From NCBI GenBank assembly GCA_947365965.1, contig CANAZG010000021.1, positions 1 to 39,503 of the forward strand: DNA of 39,503 nt. Direction: 5' to 3'. Positions within the stretch are counted from its first letter, which is position 1. Every line of letters starts with the position of its first letter. Positions 32,217 through 39,503 of this stretch are shown piece after piece. This stretch comes from an uncultured Clostridia bacterium. GTDB taxonomy: Bacteria > Bacillota > Clostridia > Oscillospirales > Oscillospiraceae. The position numbers and the translations under genes were made by a program. Under the pieces are notes generated by a model. It was given only the letters and a program-made list of their open reading frames with translations. It made no database searches and had not been told where the DNA came from.

Positions 32217-32903
32217 ATGAAAATCGGACTGGCCTATGCGCTGGAGGGAGAAATCGAGAGCATCCTGCGCACCACGGACGCCAAGCTGCTGGAGACGGTG
32301 AGCGGCGTTGCCATCTATGAGATCACGCCGGACGTGCTGGCCTACGTGGGGGGCGTGGGAAAGGTCAACGCCGCCATGAGCGCCCAGCTGTTCATTGACC
32401 GCTACCACCCGGACTGGATCGTCAACGCCGGCGTGGCCGGCTGCTTCCGGGACCTGCCCATCGGCGCCGTGGTGCTGGCCGACAGCTTTATCCAGCACGA
32501 CGTGGACACCACCGCCGCCGGTGATCCCATCGGTTTTGTCTCCACAGTGGACCGGGTGGAGTTCCCCACCAGCGACGTGGAGGCCATGTCCTCCCTGCTC
32601 GCCAGCCTGGGGGTGGACCACCTCACCGGCCGGGTGGCCACCGGAGACGCGTTCATGTCCGGCGGCAGTCGTGCCGACTGGGTGGCCGAGACCTTCTCCC
32701 CCGTTCTCTGCGAGATGGAGGGCGGCGCCGTTGCCCAGGTGTGTCTGCGCAGCGGCGTGAAGTTCACCGCTCTGAAGTCTGTTTCTGACCGGCTGTGCCA
32801 GGAGAACAATGCGGAGGAGTACTTCAACTACCCCCAGGCCATGGAGAAGCTCAACCGCATCGTCCTCCCCTTCGCCAAGGCCCTGGCGGACATGACGGTA
32901 TAA
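32217..32903 (+). CDS. mtnN: 5'-methylthioadenosine/S-adenosylhomocysteine nucleosidase
   Basis: MtnN (Pfs) cleaves adenine from SAH, MTA and 5'-deoxyadenosine. The 228-residue protein has Glu12 near the N-terminus (ALEGEIES), the nucleoside site Met167-Glu168 in CEMEGGAVAQVC, and catalytic Asp191 in KSVSD, six residues off the E. coli numbering throughout. Removing 5'-deoxyadenosine also suits a cell with many radical SAM enzymes, two of which are in this window. CAGGAGGA lies 6 bases before the ATG. luxS follows after 16 bp and uses the S-ribosylhomocysteine made here. Confidence 0.95.
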   Translation: MKIGLAYALEGEIESILRTTDAKLLETVSGVAIYEITPDVLAYVGGVGKVNAAMSAQLFIDRYHPDWIVNAGVAGCFRDLPIGAVVLADSFIQHDVDTTAAGDPIGFVSTVDRVEFPTSDVEAMSSLLASLGVDHLTGRVATGDAFMSGGSRADWVAETFSPVLCEMEGGAVAQVCLRSGVKFTALKSVSDRLCQENNAEEYFNYPQAMEKLNRIVLPFAKALADMTV

Positions 32904-32919
32904 GGAAAGGAGACCCCAC

Positions 32920-33378
32920 ATGGAACGCATTGCCAGTTTTCAGGTGGACCACAACAAGCTGGTCCCCGGAATGTACCTCTCCCGCCGGGACGGACAGGTG
33001 ACCACCCTGGACCTCCGCTTCAAGAAGCCCAACACCGGCGACCTGCTGACCAACGCGGAGATGCACTCGGTGGAGCACATCATTGCCACCCTCCTCCGCA
33101 ACGGCCGGGCCAAGGACGCGGTGATCTATTTCGGTCCCATGGGCTGCCAGACCGGCTTCTACCTCCTCTACGACAGCAGCCGCCTCAGCGACGCCGACGC
33201 CGTGGAGCTGGTGAAGGAGACCTTCGCCCAGGGCGCGGACTTCAAAGGCGAGATGCCCGGGAAGAGCGCCGTGGAGTGCGGCAACTACATCAATCTGGAC
33301 GTGTCCCTGGCCAGGACCCAGTGCGCCTTCTACCGGGATATTATCCGGGACTGGACCGTGGAGAAGCTGGCCTACTGA
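32920..33378 (+). CDS. luxS: S-ribosylhomocysteine lyase LuxS
   Basis: LuxS splits S-ribosylhomocysteine into homocysteine and DPD, the precursor of the AI-2 signal. The 152-residue length is normal. Metal ligands are His49 and His53 (HSVEH) with Cys120 (ECGNYINLD); the general base Glu52 and catalytic Cys76 (GPMGCQTGFYLL) are also there. AAAGGAG precedes the ATG. Together with mtnN it forms a complete activated-methyl recycling step in one operon. No AI-2 uptake (lsr) genes are in the window. Confidence 0.97.
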   Translation: MERIASFQVDHNKLVPGMYLSRRDGQVTTLDLRFKKPNTGDLLTNAEMHSVEHIIATLLRNGRAKDAVIYFGPMGCQTGFYLLYDSSRLSDADAVELVKETFAQGADFKGEMPGKSAVECGNYINLDVSLARTQCAFYRDIIRDWTVEKLAY

Positions 33379-33441
33379 TTGCGGCGCGGTTTTTCTCCCT
33401 TTTACCTGTTCTTTTTGAAGAAAGAAAAGCTTTAGATGGCT

Positions 33442-33498
33442 CAACAAACTGCCGGCAGCCTAACGATCGCATCTCGTTGGACTGCCGGCAGTTTGTTG
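33442..33498. terminator. Bidirectional terminator between luxS and galT
   Basis: CAACAAACTGCCGGCAG and CTGCCGGCAGTTTGTTG are a perfect 17-bp inverted repeat around a 23-base loop that can itself pair (AACGA/TCGTT). The A-rich outer arm and T-rich outer arm make it usable from either side, as expected between two convergent genes. Confidence 0.75.
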
Positions 33499-33524
33499 GA
33501 TTCTCCTGTGGCGAAAAGAAATAA

Positions 33525-35024
33525 CTATTTCACAGAGGAAACGAACCGCAGGAAGGCTTCCCTCCCCTGCTCATCGCACTTGAACACGCCCGCGTGCTCC
33601 AGCACCTGGGCAAAGACGCGGCCCACCTCGTCCCGAAGGATGGCGTCCACGTTCTCCGGTGTGAAGGTGTGCCGTTCCCGCAGCTGAGCCGCCCATTCCC
33701 CATGCTTGGCCAGCTCCGGATCCGCCGCCGGATCTCCGCCCTGAACCAGGACCTCCCCCAGCCGCTTCAGCTCTCCCTTCAGCCGGGCCGGCAGCACCGC
33801 CAGACCCATCACCTCGATGAGACCGATATTCTCCTTCTTGATGTGGTGCAGCTCCCCGTGGGGGTGGTAGACGCCCATGGGGTGCTCCGCCGTGGTGATG
33901 TTATTGCGCAGCACCAGATCCAACTCGTATCGCCCATCCCGCATCCGGGCGATGGGGGTGATGGTGTTGTGGGGCTCCCCCTCCGTCTCTGCAAAGACAA
34001 AGGCGCTCTCATCCGTGTACCCCCGCCACGCGGCCAGAATCTTATCCGCCAGCTCCACCAGCCGCTCATCGTCCCCACAGCGCAGCCGCAGCACGGACAT
34101 GGGCCACCGCACAATGCCCGCCTCCACATCCTCAAAGCCCGGGAAGGTCACCGCCCGCTCTACAGGGGCCCGCTCCATGGCAAAGGTGTACCGCCCCCCC
34201 TGGAAGTGGTCATGGCTGAGAATGGACCCGCCTACAATGGGCAGATCCGCGTTGGAGCCCACGAAGTAGTGGGGGAACTGGATGACAAAGTCCAGCAGCT
34301 TCCGGAAGGCGGAGCGGTCAATCTTCATGGGCACATGCCGACCGTTGAAGACGATGCAGTGCTCATTGTAGTAGACATAGGGGGAGTACTGAAGGAACCA
34401 CTCCCCGCCGTCGATGGTCACGGGGATGATCCGGTGGTTCCCCCGGGCGGGGTGATTCATCCGGCCCGCATAGCCCTCGTTCTCCCGGCACAGCAGGCAC
34501 TTGGGGTAGCCGCTGGGCGGCGCGGCCTTGGCTGCGGCAATGGCCCGGGGGTCCTTCTCCGGCTTGGAGAGGTTGATGGTGATGTCCAGATCCCCGTACT
34601 CCGTGGCGGTCACCCACTTCACATCCCTGGCAATGCGGTAGGAGCGGATGTAGTCCGTATCCTGGCTGAACTGGTAGTACCAGTCCGTGGCGGCCTTTTT
34701 ATCCTCCGCAGTCCGGCGGAAAAACTCCCCCATCACCCAGCTGGGCCGGGGCGTCAGCACCGCCATGAGCTTGGTGTCAAAGAGGTCCCGGCTGGTGATG
34801 TCGTCTCCCACCAGCCCCCGCTTGACGGAGAACTCCACCAGTGCGCCGAGAATGTCCTCCAGGGGCAGCTCCGGCGTCCGCTCCGGCTCCTCGTACTCCT
34901 GAAGCTCCATCACCTGGAGCAGGCTGTTGACGGCCCAGGTCCGGTCTGCGGGCTCAATGAGTCCCCTGCGGACGCCGTAGTCCGCCAGAGCGGCGATGTA
35001 GGATGAAATATAGGTGTCAATCAT
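33525..35024 (-). CDS. galT: UDP-glucose--hexose-1-phosphate uridylyltransferase (class II GalT)
   Basis: GalT exchanges galactose-1-phosphate with UDP-glucose in the Leloir pathway. At 499 residues it is the firmicute class II form, longer than the E. coli type. The active-site motif is SILSHDHFQGG, with the H-x-H that carries the uridylyl group. Other family blocks are SGYPKCLLCRENEGYAGRMN and YSPYVYYNEHCIVF. GGAGGGAG stands before the ATG. It follows galK after 59 bp on the same strand. galE and an aldose epimerase are not in the window. Confidence 0.95.
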   Translation of the reverse strand: MIDTYISSYIAALADYGVRRGLIEPADRTWAVNSLLQVMELQEYEEPERTPELPLEDILGALVEFSVKRGLVGDDITSRDLFDTKLMAVLTPRPSWVMGEFFRRTAEDKKAATDWYYQFSQDTDYIRSYRIARDVKWVTATEYGDLDITINLSKPEKDPRAIAAAKAAPPSGYPKCLLCRENEGYAGRMNHPARGNHRIIPVTIDGGEWFLQYSPYVYYNEHCIVFNGRHVPMKIDRSAFRKLLDFVIQFPHYFVGSNADLPIVGGSILSHDHFQGGRYTFAMERAPVERAVTFPGFEDVEAGIVRWPMSVLRLRCGDDERLVELADKILAAWRGYTDESAFVFAETEGEPHNTITPIARMRDGRYELDLVLRNNITTAEHPMGVYHPHGELHHIKKENIGLIEVMGLAVLPARLKGELKRLGEVLVQGGDPAADPELAKHGEWAAQLRERHTFTPENVDAILRDEVGRVFAQVLEHAGVFKCDEQGREAFLRFVSSVK

Positions 35025-35083
35025 GAATGGCTCTCCCTCCGGTCATGGGCGGCACAGCTGCGGCGCCGCCGGTGATTATCTTC

Positions 35084-36358
35084 TTATGCCAGCCGGACGC
35101 CGCCTACAGGCCGGATGGTCAGCACATGGCAGGCCCCGTCCCCCAGCGCCCGCTCCATCTCCGCTCGGAAGCCGTCCAGCATGTCCAGTGGCACGAAAGC
35201 TTGGATGGTGCCCGCGAAGCCGCCGCCGTGGACGCGGCAGGCCCCCCGTCCCCCCAGCAGCCCCTCGCACAGGGCCAGGGCCAGGGCCACCTCCTGGTGG
35301 TGGGTGTATCCGGCGGGGACCACGTTTTGCAGGTACCGCCAGCTGGAGAGGCCCGAGGCCCGGATCAGGGACAGAAACGCGCCAAAGTCGTTTCGCCGCA
35401 GGGCCTCCACCTGCTTCTCCACCCGCCGGTTCTCCTCGTAGATGTGGATGGCCCGCAGCACAGCCCGGTCCCCGGCCTTCCGGCGCAGCACAGGCAGGGC
35501 CGCATAAAACTCGCTCTCCGGCACCTCCCGGAGAACGCTCTTGCCGAAGTGGGCGCAGATCTCCCCCAGCTCCCGGGGTACAGCAGCGTATTCATCCGTC
35601 AGATCCGCATGGTCCGCGCCGCTGTCGATGATACATAGAGCGTGGCCGGTGGCGGCGAAGTCGAAGTCCACCCGCTCCACCGCCGGGTTGGCGTTGTCCT
35701 TGAAGTCGATGGTCACCATGCCCCCCACAGAGGAGCCCATCTGGTCCAGCAAGCCGCTGGGCTTGCCGAAATAGACGTTCTCCGCGTACTGGCCGATCTG
35801 AGCCAGCTGGATGGGGGTGCACCGCCCATCAAAGAACAGGCTGTTGATGATGTTCCCCACCAGCACCTCAAAGGCCGCGCTGGAGCTGAGGCCGCTGCCC
35901 TTGAGGACATTGGAGGTGACGTAGGCGTTGAACCCCTCCAGACGGCAGCCCTGGCGCTGGAACCAGGCTGCGGTACCCCGGATGATGGACACGGAGGTGT
36001 TCGCCTCCTCCGGCCGCATCTCCAGCTGGGCCAGGTCCACCTGGGCCATGGGGAAGCCCTCGCTCTGGATGCGGATGGTCCGGTCCCCGCTGGGGGCCAC
36101 GGCGGCAATCACGTCCAGATCCACACTGCCCGCCAGCACCCGTCCGTGCTGGTGGTCCGTGTGGTTGCCGCCGATCTCCGTGCGGCCGGGGGCGGAGAAC
36201 ACCGCCACCTTCTCGCTGGGGCCGAAAGTCTCCTCCAAGCCCCGGAGCAGGCCCCGGTACCGCTCCGTCTGCCCGGGGGCCTGGGCCTCGCCGTAGAGGC
36301 CGGCAATGGCAGCCTCCAGCTTTGCAAAATCTTTCACGGGAGAAAATGGGTAGTCCAT
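35084..36358 (-). CDS. galK: Galactokinase
   Basis: GalK phosphorylates galactose at C1 with ATP. This GHMP kinase has the substrate-binding GRTEIGGNHTDHQHG near residue 75, the ATP loop LKGSGLSSSAAFE, and a C-terminal motif GGGFAGTIQAFVP. I place the start at MDYPFSP (424 residues) because CAGGAGG lies 5 bases before; the frame extends 16 codons more with no site. The length is slightly above the common ~390, with a longer N-terminus. It precedes galT and is read from its own promoter region. Confidence 0.95.
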   Translation of the reverse strand: MDYPFSPVKDFAKLEAAIAGLYGEAQAPGQTERYRGLLRGLEETFGPSEKVAVFSAPGRTEIGGNHTDHQHGRVLAGSVDLDVIAAVAPSGDRTIRIQSEGFPMAQVDLAQLEMRPEEANTSVSIIRGTAAWFQRQGCRLEGFNAYVTSNVLKGSGLSSSAAFEVLVGNIINSLFFDGRCTPIQLAQIGQYAENVYFGKPSGLLDQMGSSVGGMVTIDFKDNANPAVERVDFDFAATGHALCIIDSGADHADLTDEYAAVPRELGEICAHFGKSVLREVPESEFYAALPVLRRKAGDRAVLRAIHIYEENRRVEKQVEALRRNDFGAFLSLIRASGLSSWRYLQNVVPAGYTHHQEVALALALCEGLLGGRGACRVHGGGFAGTIQAFVPLDMLDGFRAEMERALGDGACHVLTIRPVGGVRLA

Positions 36359-36404
36359 AGCTGCCTCCTGAAAATCATATGGATTGCAATGTTTTATTGC
36401 CTTC

Positions 36405-36448
36405 ATTATAGGATAGGGCCTCCTGGATGAACATAGATATTTCGTTCA
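36405..36448 (-). promoter_or_regulatory. Tentative galK promoter and operator
   Basis: On the minus strand a perfect TATAAT (36405-36410) lies about 46 bases before the galK start, but the -35 place holds only TGTTCA. TGAAC and GTTCA (36428-36432 and 36444-36448), 11 bases apart, form an inverted repeat over that -35, as expected for a regulator site. Confidence 0.5.
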
Positions 36449-36498
36449 CTTTCCACCACTTTTTTGTCACCCGCCTCCAGGCCGGAGCAGGGGGCGGG

Positions 36499-36541
36499 AA
36501 AAGAGAAGTAAGCCCCGGCAAAGGCAGGAGCTTACTTCTCT
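36499..36541 (-). terminator. Intrinsic terminator of the mgl unit
   Basis: On the minus strand AGAGAAGTAAGC pairs perfectly with GCTTACTTCTCT around a 16-base loop, followed by TTTTCCC. It comes just after the small membrane-protein gene and ends the mglA-mglC transcript before galK. Confidence 0.88.
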
Positions 36542-36545
36542 ATCC

Positions 36546-36743
36546 TTATAGGATTCCTGACGCCTCCAGGAAGATGAGCACAGCCACCGCCACCAGACCC
36601 AGAAGACCCAGGGCGATGATGATGTCCAGCTGGCGCAGGGTCAGGGGAACCTTGTCGTAGAGCTCCTCCTTGTTCCGCTGCCATGTGGAGCGGGTATCGG
36701 GCTCCTCCGGCGCACCGGGGGCCTCCCTTTCCTTCTCCTCCAT
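36546..36743 (-). CDS. Small single-pass membrane protein coupled to mglC
   Basis: A 65-residue protein with an acidic, proline-rich N-terminus (EEKEREAPGAPEEPD), a short amphipathic part (WQRNKEELYDKVPLTLRQLD) and one C-terminal membrane helix (IIIALGLLGLVAVAVLIFLEA). The ATG overlaps the mglC stop in a TGATG junction, so translation is coupled; a GTG one codon up is an alternative. The frame is followed at once by the operon terminator. I do not recognise the family. A role as an accessory subunit of the galactose importer is a guess from position alone. Confidence 0.7.
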   Translation of the reverse strand: MEEKEREAPGAPEEPDTRSTWQRNKEELYDKVPLTLRQLDIIIALGLLGLVAVAVLIFLEASGIL

Positions 36744-37768
36744 CACTTCTTGGCCACGTACTTGCGGATATCCATGGCCACGGCGGTGACGATGACGAGG
36801 CCCTGGACGATATAGTTGTAGTAGGGGTTCACGCCCAGGAACTGGAGCACGATCTTCAGCAGCTCGAACACCAGCACGCCCACCAGCACGCCGCCCACCG
36901 TACCGATACCGCCGGTGGTGGACACGCCGCCGATGGTACAGCCGGCGATGGCCTCCAGCTCGTAGCCCATGCCGGAGCCGGAGGAGGCGCCGCCGCCCTT
37001 GGGGGCCAGCAGGTAGCCGGCAATGGCGTACATCACGCCGGCGGTGACGTAGATGAGGATCTTGGTCCGGGCGGTGTTCACGCCGGAGACCTCCGCCGCG
37101 TTCTCATTGCCGCCGATGGCGTACATGTATTTGCCGTGGGTGGTCTTGTTGTAGATGAACCAGAACAGCAGGCCGAATACCAAAGCCCAGGCCAGCAGGT
37201 AGGGGATGCCGGGGAACTCCTCGCCGCCAATGGTGAAGATGCCCTTCAGCCAGGTGCCGTTGACAAAGTTCTTGTAGCTGCCCTTGAAGTTGCCGATGGG
37301 CTGGGCGTTGGTGAACACCAGACAAATACCGTAGACGATGGTCTGGGTGCCCAGGGTGGCGATAAAGGGGGGCACGTTCAGTTTGGAGATGATGAGACCG
37401 TTCACAAGGCCGAAGGCAGCGCCCACTGCCACAACGATCAGAAAGGCCACAAGCAGGTTGAACTCAGGCCAGTTGTACATGCGCCCGGTGTAGGTGGGGT
37501 CCTGGAGCAGCGTGCCGGCAAGGCAGGCGCACAGACCCACAGCGCGGCCCGCAGACAGGTCCGTGCCCTTGGTAATCAGGCATCCCGACACGCCCAGGGC
37601 GATGAGGAAACGGACGGTGGTGTTGCTGATGAGACTGTTGAGGTTGCGGAAGGAGAAGAAGTTGTCAATGGTAAAGCCCACGATGATGCACACAATCACC
37701 AGCAGGACCACAATGGGGTTATCCTTGATAACCTTCCAGATTTTCTCAGGTACTCTCTTATTTTCCAT
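36743..37768 (-). CDS. mglC: Galactose/methyl-galactoside ABC transporter permease MglC
   Basis: A 341-residue BPD_transp_2-type permease of the ribose/galactose class, with about eight to ten membrane helices (IVVLLVIVCIIVGFTI; LLVAFLIVVAVGAAFGLVNGLII; VGGVLVGVLVFELLKIVLQFLGV). The conserved loop GGNENAAEVSGVNTARTKI is the ATPase-contact EAA-like region. MglC-specific traits are the DPTYTGRMY and NGTWLKGIF inserts. AGGAGG lies 9 bases before the ATG at 37768; a longer frame has no such site. It follows mglA after 25 bp. Confidence 0.9.
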   Translation of the reverse strand: MENKRVPEKIWKVIKDNPIVVLLVIVCIIVGFTIDNFFSFRNLNSLISNTTVRFLIALGVSGCLITKGTDLSAGRAVGLCACLAGTLLQDPTYTGRMYNWPEFNLLVAFLIVVAVGAAFGLVNGLIISKLNVPPFIATLGTQTIVYGICLVFTNAQPIGNFKGSYKNFVNGTWLKGIFTIGGEEFPGIPYLLAWALVFGLLFWFIYNKTTHGKYMYAIGGNENAAEVSGVNTARTKILIYVTAGVMYAIAGYLLAPKGGGASSGSGMGYELEAIAGCTIGGVSTTGGIGTVGGVLVGVLVFELLKIVLQFLGVNPYYNYIVQGLVIVTAVAMDIRKYVAKK

Positions 37769-37793
37769 ATTCGTTTTCCTCCTGTCACACGGT

Positions 37794-39305
37794 CTACGCG
37801 AACTGGGTAGCCAGTTCCATAATATTCTCCTGGGTGGCGTCCTTCCCGTCAATGAAGCCGGTGACCCGGCCGTCGCACATGACCATGACCCGGTCGGACA
37901 TGCCGATGAGCTCGCTCATCTCGCTGGAGATCATGATGATGCTCTTGCCCTGCTTGGCAAGCTCGGCAATGATGCAGTAGATCTCGTATTTCGCGCCCAC
38001 ATCAATGCCCCGGGTGGGCTCGTCCAGGATCAGCACGTCCGGGTCGTTGGCCAGCCAGCGGCCGATGAGCACCTTCTGCTGGTTGCCGCCGGAGAGGGAC
38101 TTGATGAGGGTCTTGCTGGAGGGCGTCTTGATGTTCATCTTCTTCACGTTGTCCTGCACCAGCCCCTCCACCTTCCGGCTGTTGATGGACACGCCGAAGT
38201 CCAGATACTGCTTGAGGGAGGCAATGGAGATGTTGTCCGCCACGCTGAGCACCCCCAGGATGCCGGTGGCCCGCCGGTCCTCGGTGAGCATGGCCACGCC
38301 CTGGTCAATGGCGTTCTTGGGGCGGTTGATCTTCAGCTCCTGGCCCTTGTAGGTGATCCGTCCCCTGGTGTGGGACCGGATGCCGAAGAGGCCCTCCATC
38401 AGCTCCGTACGCTGGGCGCCCACCAGACCGCCCACGCCCAGGATCTCCCCCTTGCGCAGCTGGAAGCTCACGTCCCGGAAGCTCTTGGGGTTGATGGAGG
38501 TGAAGTCCTCCACCTGGAACACCACCTCCCCCGGGTGGTTGTCACGCTCGGGGAACAGGTTGGTCAGCTCCCGGCCCACCATCTTGGTGATAATCATGTC
38601 CGTGGTCATCTCCTTGGCCGGCCACGTGCCGATGTACTGGCCGTCCCGCATGATGGTGACCTCGTCGGAGATGCGCAGGATCTCGTCCATCTTGTGGGAT
38701 ATGTACACAATGGCCACGCCGTCCCGCTTCAGATCCTCCACAATGCGGAACAGGGCCTCCACCTCGTTCTGGGTCAGGGAGGAGGTGGGCTCGTCCAGAA
38801 TGAGCACCTTGCAGTTGGCGCTGACCGCCTTGGCGATCTCCACGGACTGCATCTGGCTGACGCTCAGCTCCCCCAGCATCTGCCGGGGATCGAAGTCCAT
38901 GCGCACCTTTTTCAAAAGCGCCGCCGTCTCCTCGTACATCTTCTTATGGTCTACAATGGGGATGAAGCCCAGGGCCCTCTTCATAGGGTAGCGGCCCAGG
39001 AAGATGTTCTCCCCCACCGTGCGGGCGGGGATGGGCTGGAGCTCCTGGTGGACCATGGCAATGCCCATCTTCAGCGCCTCCATGGGATCGGCAATGGATA
39101 CCTTCTGCCCCTCAAAAAGGACCTCCCCCTCGTCCATCTTGTAGATGCCGAACATGCACTTCATCAGCGTGGACTTCCCTGCGCCGTTCTCCCCCATGAG
39201 GGCGTGAACTGTGCCGGGGCGGAGGCGGAGCTGTGCGTGGTCCAGGGCCTTGACGCCCGGGAAGGTTTTGCACACGCCCCGCATTTCCAAGCGGTACTCG
39301 CTCAT
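37794..39305 (-). CDS. mglA: Galactose/methyl-galactoside ABC transporter ATP-binding protein MglA
   Basis: A 503-residue protein with two fused ABC ATPase domains, as in MglA/RbsA. The first has Walker A GENGAGKS, signature LSVSQMQ and Walker B VLILDEPTSSL. The second has a degenerate P-loop (GGLVGAQRTE) with an intact LSGGNQQK signature and VLILDEPTRGID, normal for this family. The neighbouring MglC-like permease and the gal genes point to galactose rather than ribose. AGGAGG is 7 bases before the ATG. The binding protein MglB is not in the window and would be expected just upstream, beyond 39503. Confidence 0.9.
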   Translation of the reverse strand: MSEYRLEMRGVCKTFPGVKALDHAQLRLRPGTVHALMGENGAGKSTLMKCMFGIYKMDEGEVLFEGQKVSIADPMEALKMGIAMVHQELQPIPARTVGENIFLGRYPMKRALGFIPIVDHKKMYEETAALLKKVRMDFDPRQMLGELSVSQMQSVEIAKAVSANCKVLILDEPTSSLTQNEVEALFRIVEDLKRDGVAIVYISHKMDEILRISDEVTIMRDGQYIGTWPAKEMTTDMIITKMVGRELTNLFPERDNHPGEVVFQVEDFTSINPKSFRDVSFQLRKGEILGVGGLVGAQRTELMEGLFGIRSHTRGRITYKGQELKINRPKNAIDQGVAMLTEDRRATGILGVLSVADNISIASLKQYLDFGVSINSRKVEGLVQDNVKKMNIKTPSSKTLIKSLSGGNQQKVLIGRWLANDPDVLILDEPTRGIDVGAKYEIYCIIAELAKQGKSIIMISSEMSELIGMSDRVMVMCDGRVTGFIDGKDATQENIMELATQFA

Positions 39306-39347
39306 AAGCAGACCTCCTATCTATTGTAGCAGTTTCTCCCGCTCTCA

Positions 39348-39378
39348 GGGGCGGGCGGTTCCGCCCGCCGCCCGCCCC
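39348..39378. other. GC-rich hairpin upstream of mglA
   Basis: GGGGCGGGCGG (39348-39358) pairs perfectly with CCGCCCGCCCC (39368-39378); an inner GGGCGG/CCGCCC pairing is possible too. With mglB expected upstream, such a hairpin between mglB and mglA would fit the common pattern of an mRNA structure that lowers transporter subunit expression relative to the binding protein. There is no T-run. Confidence 0.5.
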
Positions 39379-39390
39379 TCAGCGCGGGAT

Positions 39391-39503
39391 GGGGAAAAGT
39401 GGGGGGGGCCGCCGCGGGGGGCCCCCCCCGATTTTTGGGGTATAAAGCAAATTAATTTAATAATTTGGGGGCACCAATTACTAGTTAAACCACTAGTATT
39501 TTT
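39391..39503. other. Low-complexity window end, doubtful sequence
   Basis: This stretch has long G and C runs (GGGGGGGG, GGGGGG, CCCCCCCC), then a sudden AT-rich tail with ACTAGT twice. It does not read as the end of a binding-protein gene on the minus strand and is unlike everything else in the window. Poor base calls near a contig end are the simplest reading. Confidence 0.6.

Noticed and set aside
37494-39329. 611-codon plus-strand frame opposite mglA
   Set aside because: Antisense shadow; the minus strand has two ABC ATPase domains.
1-39503. CRISPR arrays, tRNA or rRNA genes, prophage or transposase genes
   Set aside because: None was recognised: no regularly spaced repeats, no tRNA- or rRNA-like stretch, and every sizeable gap is accounted for.

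Overview
The window is a GC-rich piece of a Gram-positive anaerobe of the class Clostridia, most likely the Oscillospiraceae (Flavonifractor, Oscillibacter or Lawsonibacter type). This rests on the firmicute gene order yicC-remA-gmk-rpoZ-priA-def-fmt-rsmB-rlmN-PP2C, the cdaA-cdaR pair, lipoprotein signal peptides, AGGAGG ribosome binding sites, and the O2-sensitive glycyl radical and radical SAM enzymes. Species is not determined. No rRNA, tRNA, CRISPR array, transposase or phage gene was seen.

Layout. (1) 1-9291, minus strand: one long housekeeping unit from yicC to rlmN, ending in the first codons of a probable PP2C phosphatase gene cut by the window edge. (2) 9361-9494: a palindromic intergenic element. 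(3) 9561-13620, minus: cdaA-cdaR (c-di-AMP synthesis and its regulator), an RseC-like membrane protein, a DUF5685 protein and a J-domain protein, mostly overlapping or a few bases apart. (4) 13958-15624, minus: a class V aminotransferase / cysteine desulfurase-like enzyme and a DUF3343 protein, separated by a 223-bp element with 20-bp terminal inverted repeats. (5) 15704-19747, plus: an isolated two-gene signalling unit, a hybrid histidine kinase overlapping by 4 bp with a solute-binding lipoprotein, bounded by a consensus promoter and a terminator. (6) 19896-28530, minus: a probable hydroxyproline catabolic locus: activase, HypD-type glycyl radical dehydratase, AraC regulator, family-5 solute-binding lipoprotein, and PruA (P5C dehydrogenase). 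(7) 28619-32034, plus: an XRE-cupin regulator, then FapA (DUF342), CheX and a CheY-like receiver. (8) 32158-33378, plus: mtnN-luxS. (9) 33525-39305, minus: galactose use (galK-galT) and an Mgl-type galactose ABC transporter (mglA, mglC and a small membrane protein).

How the genes work together. In region 6, HypD would dehydrate trans-4-hydroxy-L-proline to pyrroline-5-carboxylate and PruA would oxidise that to glutamate. The three transcription units of this locus each carry a TTCAT-N4-ATGAA-like inverted repeat near their promoter, which suggests one shared regulator. In region 9, Mgl would import galactose, and GalK and GalT would phosphorylate it and exchange it onto UDP. MtnN and LuxS recycle S-adenosylhomocysteine and give off the AI-2 precursor.

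The most interesting points are the shared operator of the hydroxyproline locus, the coupled kinase-lipoprotein pair, the two uncharacterised intergenic elements, and the FapA-CheX-CheY trio with no flagellar genes nearby. Many starts were moved inward from the longest open frame because a clear ribosome binding site sits before an internal start. The last ~110 bases look like poor-quality sequence.
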